From Paraphysomonas bandaiensis (lineage: Eukaryota > Chrysophyceae): a stretch of DNA of 64,000 bases. This document shows positions 59,610 through 64,000 of this stretch, in pieces. The DNA lies in assembly GCA_965644295.1 (NCBI GenBank), contig CBFFRP010000297.1:124001-188000 (forward strand), in the 5' to 3' direction. The notes beneath the pieces were generated by a model. That model saw nothing but the letters and a program-made list of their open reading frames with translations, did not search any database and was not told the origin of the DNA. The translations under genes were made by a program, and so were the position numbers. How positions within the stretch are numbered: the stretch's first letter is position 1; each line of letters begins with the position of its first letter.

Positions 59610-60382
59610 TCAACACTGTGCTCATTGATGTAATAAATGATACGTGTGAGTCAAGTGGGGGCACAGTGGGGGTTCATCGCTTTCGGTTTGTTCAATTGCT
59701 TGATCACTTTTGATACAAACCGAGAAGCTTGATGATTTAGGGTCTGCTCATCTAGTCTTTGCACTGGATTTGAGCTGGTTCCCACCTAAACGGGGCTTTG
59801 TTGCATGTGACGTGAGTTTCATTGCAGCAATTAAGAGGTGTGTATTGAGCAATCAGAAAACCACCCCCGCATCACTGTTTCGTAGTATGTCATCTCGAGT
59901 TAATGACGAACCGATTTAGTTGTACCTTCTCACTGTATCTGTAATGCATGAAGTATGTATATAAATGCTATTCTATTAATGATTATATGTTGCATGTGCC
60001 TTATCAACACTGTGCTCATTGATGTAATAAATGATACGTGTGAGTCAAGTGGGGGCACAGTGGGGGTTCATCGCTTTCGGTTTGTTCAATTGCTTGATCA
60101 CTTTTGATACAAACCGAGAAGCTTGATGATTTAGGGTCTGCTCATCTAGTCTTTGCACTGGATTTGAGCTGGTTCCCACCTAAACGGGGCTTTGTTGCAT
60201 GTGACGTGAGTTTCATTGCAGCAATTAAGAGGTGTGTATTGAGCAATCAGAAAACCACCCCCGCATCACTGTTTCGTAGTATGTCATCTCGAGTTAATGA
60301 CGAACCGATTTAGCTGTACCTTCTCACTGTATCTGTAATGCATGAAGTATGTATATAAATGCTATTCTATTAATGATTATAT
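59610..60382 (+). repeat. Near-identical tandem duplication, two 379-bp copies
   Basis: The segment 59610-59988 recurs at 60004-60382 (offset 394 bp). Only one difference was noticed in the aligned core (GATTTAGTTGTACC against GATTTAGCTGTACC). Each copy contains the same 70-codon open frame (FALDLSWFPPKRGFVACD) with no recognised domain. Confidence 0.92.
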
Positions 60383-60639
60383 ATGTGTTTCTAATACCTA
60401 GTTTCTTTGTGTGTGTTTTAGAGTGTGCGTTGCTTTTGAATCGGGCTGATGTCATAACACGCTTTCATTGTTGCAATGATCTCTGCCTTCTGAACTCTGT
60501 CGGCTGTCTTCGTGGAAAGGAAATTATATTGAGATGCTGGACTGAGATTCCATGATCAGTATTGACAGAACTGGTAGTGGAGCGTTATACTCTGAGTTCA
60601 ACTGGAAAGTTGATGATGTTTCTCAAGGTTAAGTAGAGG

Positions 60640-62650
60640 GCGTGTGCAAGAATTGTTTATGCAGCTGCTATGTATGACGTATAGTGGTTGCGCGATGGAT
60701 TTATGTTGTACAAGTTATACAGCTGCTACGTGTGTTCTTTCGTGTAGCTGACACCTGTGTTCTCTCGTTGCGCTAATTGAATGCTAGGCTCATGTTGCAT
60801 CGAGAGATTGTAGTGTATGACGTGTGTAGGCGTTGTGTGATGGCTATATGTTATACAGTTATACAGCTGCTATGTGTGTTCTCTCGTGTAGCAGTACATT
60901 GTTATGCTACACTTGTGTTCTCTCGTTGTGCTAATGAATGCTAGGCTCATGTTGTATCGAGAGATAGCAGTGTATGACTTGTGTAGGCGTTGTGTGATGG
61001 CTATATGTTATATAGTTATACAGCTGCTATGTGTGTTCTCTCGTGTACAGTAGCTGAGTGAATATACGTGTAGCAGTACATTGTTATGCTACACTTGTGT
61101 TCTCTCGTTGTGCTAATGAATGCTAGGCTCATGTTGTATCGAGAGATAGCAGTGTATGACTTGTGTAGGCGTTGTGTGATGGCTATATGTTATACAGTTA
61201 TACAGCTGCTATGTGTGTTCTCTCGTGTACAGTAGCTGAGTGAATATACGTGTAGCAGTACATTGTTATGCTACACTTGTGTTCTCTCGTTGTGCTAATG
61301 AATGCTAGGCTCATGTTGTATCGAGAGATAGCAGTGTATGACTTGTGTAGGCGTTGTGTGATGGCTATATGTTATACAGTTATACAGCTGCTATGTGTGT
61401 TCTCTCGTGTACAGTAGCTTTGTGAATATACGTGTAGCAGTACATTGTTATGCTACACTTGTGTTCTCTCGTTGTGCTAATGAATGCTAGGCTCATGTTG
61501 TATCGAGAGATAGCAGTGTATGACTTGTGTAGGCGTTGTGTGATGGCTATATGTTATACAGTTATACAGCTGCTATGTGTGTTCTCTCGTGTACAGTAGC
61601 TGAGTGAATATACGTGTAGCAGTACATTGTTATGCTACACTTGTGTTCTCTCGCTGTGCTAATGAATGCTAGGCTCATGTTGTATCGAGAGATAGCAGTG
61701 TATGACGTGTGTAGGCGTTGTGTGATGGCTATATGTTATACAGTTATACAGCTGCTATGTGTGTTCTCTCGTGTACAGTAGCTGAGTGAATATGCGTGTA
61801 GCAGTACATTGTTATGCTACACTTGTGTTCTCTCGTTGTGCTAATGAATGCTAGGCTCATGTTGTATCGAGAGATAGCAGTGTATGACTTGTGTAGGCGT
61901 TGTGTGATGGCTATATGTTATACAGTTATACAGCTGCTATGTGTGTTCTCTCGTGTACAGTAGCTTTGTGAATATACGTGTAGCAGTACATTGTTATGCT
62001 ACACTTGTGTTCTCTCGTTGTGCTAATGAATGCTAGGCTCATGTTGTATCGAGAGATAGCAGTGTATGACTTGTGTAGGCGTTGTGTGATGGCTATATGT
62101 TATACAGTTATACAGCTGCTATGTGTGTTCTCTCGTGTACAGTAGCTGAGTGAATATACGTGTAGCAGTACATTGTTATGCTACACTTGTGTTCTCTCGC
62201 TGTGCTAATGAATGCTAGGCTCATGTTGTATCGAGAGATAGCAGTGTATGACGTGTGTAGGCGTTGTGTGATGGCTATATGTTATACAGTTATACAGCTG
62301 CTATGTGTGTTCTCTCGTGTACAGTAGCTGAGTGAATATGCGTGTAGCAGTACATTGTTATGCTACACTTGTGTTCTCTCGTTGTGCTAATGTATGCTAG
62401 GCTCATGTTGTATCGAGAGATAGCAGTGTATGACTTGTGTAGGCGTTGTGTGATGGCTATATGTTATACAGTTATACAGCTGCTATGTGTGTTCTCTCGT
62501 GTACAGTAGCTGAGTGAATATACGTGTAGCAGTACATTGTTATGCTACACTTGTGTTCTCTCGTTGTGCTAATGAATGCTAGGCTCATGTTGTATCGAGA
62601 GATAGCAGTGTATGACGTGTGTAGGCGTTGTGTGATGGCTATTTGTTGAA
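60640..62650 (+). repeat. 182-bp satellite array with higher-order structure
   Basis: About ten head-to-tail units with period 182 bp. Anchor CAGCTGCTATG falls at 61021, 61203, 61385, 61567, 61749, 61931, 62113, 62295 and 62477; the first interval is shorter. Each unit contains the inverted pair TGTAGCA/TGCTACA and TTCTCTCG/CGAGAGATA. Variants recur every three units (AGCTTTGTG at about 61417 and 61963; CTCTCGCTGTGC at about 61650 and 62197), a 546-bp higher-order repeat. Diverged related sequence continues to about 63050. Confidence 0.93.
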
Positions 62651-63267
62651 CGGAGTAGATACTCTAGTATAAGATAGGTGTAACGTGACGTGTATTGGTT
62701 GTGTGATGGATATAATATGTTGCACTGAGTGAGTACTCGAGTATAAGATATGTGTGACGTGTATTGGTTGAGTGGTGGACATGTTGAACTGAGCGAATAC
62801 TCGAATATAAGATATGTGTGACGTTACGTGTATTGGTTATATGTGATGCCTATATGTTGTACAGTTATTCTGCTATGTATGTTCTCTCGTTGAGCTGAGT
62901 GAATACTCTAGTATGCTCAGGTTTTACCGCCGAGCGATAGTAGTGTATGGCTTATATTGGTTGAGTGATGGAAATATTGAACGTAGTGAATACTCTAGCA
63001 TAGGATTTGTGTGACGCGACGTGTATTGGTGTTTTATGATGGCTATTAGTAGTAGTATTAGGGCATTCAACGTAGTTACTGGTTAAAGGAAACGTGCTGT
63101 TGGTGTGTCCTATAGGACCTAAATATTAATAAAAATAATTATTAACACTATACTATTGCATTCAAGCACTTTTAGAACCATTCTACAACAATTCTTAAAA
63201 GTCTAGTAAAATCTACTAGAATTTCCCAAATTTCTGAAAATTTCCCACGTTTGCATATTGTTTACTT

Positions 63268-64000
63268 AGTATCTTATCGGAAAGCACCATGAGGATGGTG
63301 GTCTGCTATACAAGACTAACAGAGTGGTGATAAGGAAGGGACTTATTGTGGGATACCGGTCGTTGGTTACTGGTAACCAGGTTCAAGTGGAGGATAAAAC
63401 TCCTATTCATATTGCTGACATCAAGAAGATGACAGAGGATCTTGCGCAGAGGGTGGTTAGGGCCAGAGTTACTGACAACCGTGACGGCGGTATCAGCGGA
63501 GTGGTGCCACAGCAGTCGGAAAGTGGGCAGGTGCAGCCCCAGGCTGACTCAGCATTACCTTCGGGGGAAGGGACCCCTGCCGAGAATCATCCGCACGGCA
63601 AACGCGCAAGAACTCCAAGGACGGTAACGAATGTGTCGGTGTTAGGACAAATCCATCATTTGAGTGATGAGAGTGATGTGAGTGACCTTTTACAGGAGGC
63701 AGACTCAGTGTGGATGTCAGCGGAAGAGTCGACAGTGCCTCAGACACATCGTGAGTCCTTGGAGAGTGCCGAGCACAGGGAGTGGAGACGAGCTCGCCGT
63801 GTAGAGCGAGAGGGTTTGGCGAAGCGAGATACCATGGAGGTGACTCGTATACCGGACGGAGTCGTCCCACTGCACTCCAAGTACGTCTATGGAAAGAAGT
63901 ACGATAAGGAGGGAGAGGTCCGCCGATATAAGGCTCGTCTTGTAGCAATCGGTTGTGGACAGCAGTCGAGTGGTTGGGCGAACCATTTCGCACCTGTTGT
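63268..64000 (+). mobile_element. Copia retrotransposon, resumed reverse-transcriptase part
   Basis: The same frame as the left half resumes at 63270 (YLIGKHHEDGGLLYK) and stays open to the window edge. It passes IVGYRSL and a variable acidic linker. Then comes the start of the copia reverse-transcriptase domain, with KYVYGKKYDKEGEVRRYKAR followed by LVAIGCGQ and FAPV at the edge. The catalytic YVDD box, RNase H and 3' LTR lie beyond the window. Confidence 0.92.

Larger units (their letters stand above)
57958..63267. mobile_element. 5,310-bp terminal-inverted-repeat element inserted in copia
   Basis: The ends are perfect 27-bp inverted repeats starting AAGTAAACAATATGCAAACG (57958-57984 and, inverted, 63241-63267). 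The direct repeat AGT flanks it at 57955-57957 and 63268-63270. Removing the element plus one AGT rejoins GAG-TAT in frame with both halves of the copia polyprotein. A second palindrome just inside the left end (GTGGGAAA..TTTCCCAC) repeats the end sequence. A 3-bp duplication and long TIRs suggest a cut-and-paste DNA transposon; PIF/Harbinger-like or CACTA-like groups use 3-bp sites, but the ends match neither consensus and no DDE domain was recognised. The interior holds coding-like fragments on the minus strand (58180-59000), a tandem duplication and a satellite array. Confidence 0.9.

Noticed and set aside
59710-60313. Twin 70-codon frames as two genes
   Set aside because: They are copies of one tandem duplication inside a mobile element and have no recognised domain or start context.
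60640-62650. CRISPR-like array
   Set aside because: Units are contiguous 182-bp satellites without unique spacers, in a eukaryotic transposon.
57956-63269. Treating the 5.3-kb segment as an intron of the copia gene
   Set aside because: GT..AG splicing would shift the frame by one, whereas removal with a 3-bp duplication restores it exactly.

Overview
This is a eukaryotic nuclear window from what looks like a heterokont-type (stramenopile) protist. The evidence is many short spliceosomal introns (mostly 41-66 bp, GT..AG), roughly 40% GC, a beta-glucan gene set (1,3-beta-glucan synthase and a KRE6/SKN1-type protein), plant/algal-type L-galactono-1,4-lactone dehydrogenase, centrin and a BK-like K+ channel. 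The lineage call is inference; no marker in the window fixes the species.

Layout. 1-5649: 3' part of a callose/1,3-beta-glucan synthase gene. 5650-8915: repeats, including a 1.2-kb element flanked by a 13-bp direct repeat. 8916-10782 (-): KRE6-like gene, divergent from 11416-16602 (+): UBA-RWD DEAH/RHA helicase. 16844-18043: hAT-like transposon. 19164-21245 (-): a UIM/KH-like/NYN/RING protein with an unusual domain combination. 21664-23758 (+): tandem AAA+ ATPase. 25112-29048 (+): Ca-activated-type K+ channel. 29130-31420: degraded transposons with a nested GC-richer insertion. 31698-33290 (-): GLDH. 33506-34362: long tetranucleotide microsatellite. 34455-35514 (+): proteasome alpha-7 subunit. 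35758-38250: MITE and repeat fragments. 38562-40343 (-): PP2A B55 subunit. 40751-40822: tRNA-Thr(CGT). 41134-42925 (+): carboxylesterase. 43634-45958 (-): GT61-like glycosyltransferase. 46366-47535 (+): P-loop sulfotransferase. 48359-49061 (-): centrin. 49656-52569 (+): unknown multipass membrane protein with SP-M/F-Y/F motifs. 53064-53495 (-): small secretory-type protein. 54314-54830 (-): hAT remnant. 55449-64000: copia retrotransposon interrupted by a 5,310-bp inverted-repeat element.

The clearest structural result is at 57958-63267. A DNA element with perfect 27-bp terminal inverted repeats and a 3-bp AGT duplication sits inside the copia gag-pol frame; removing it restores the frame exactly. 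Its interior holds a 182-bp satellite array with a 546-bp higher-order period, a 379-bp tandem duplication and unassigned coding fragments.

Functionally the single-copy genes are mostly housekeeping (proteasome, PP2A, centrin, helicase, AAA+, tRNA), plus surface and secretory chemistry (glucan synthesis, GT61, sulfotransferase, esterase). They are compact and separated by AT-rich spacers and transposon debris. Intron boundaries were placed by hand from frame continuity and GT..AG signals and should be read as models.
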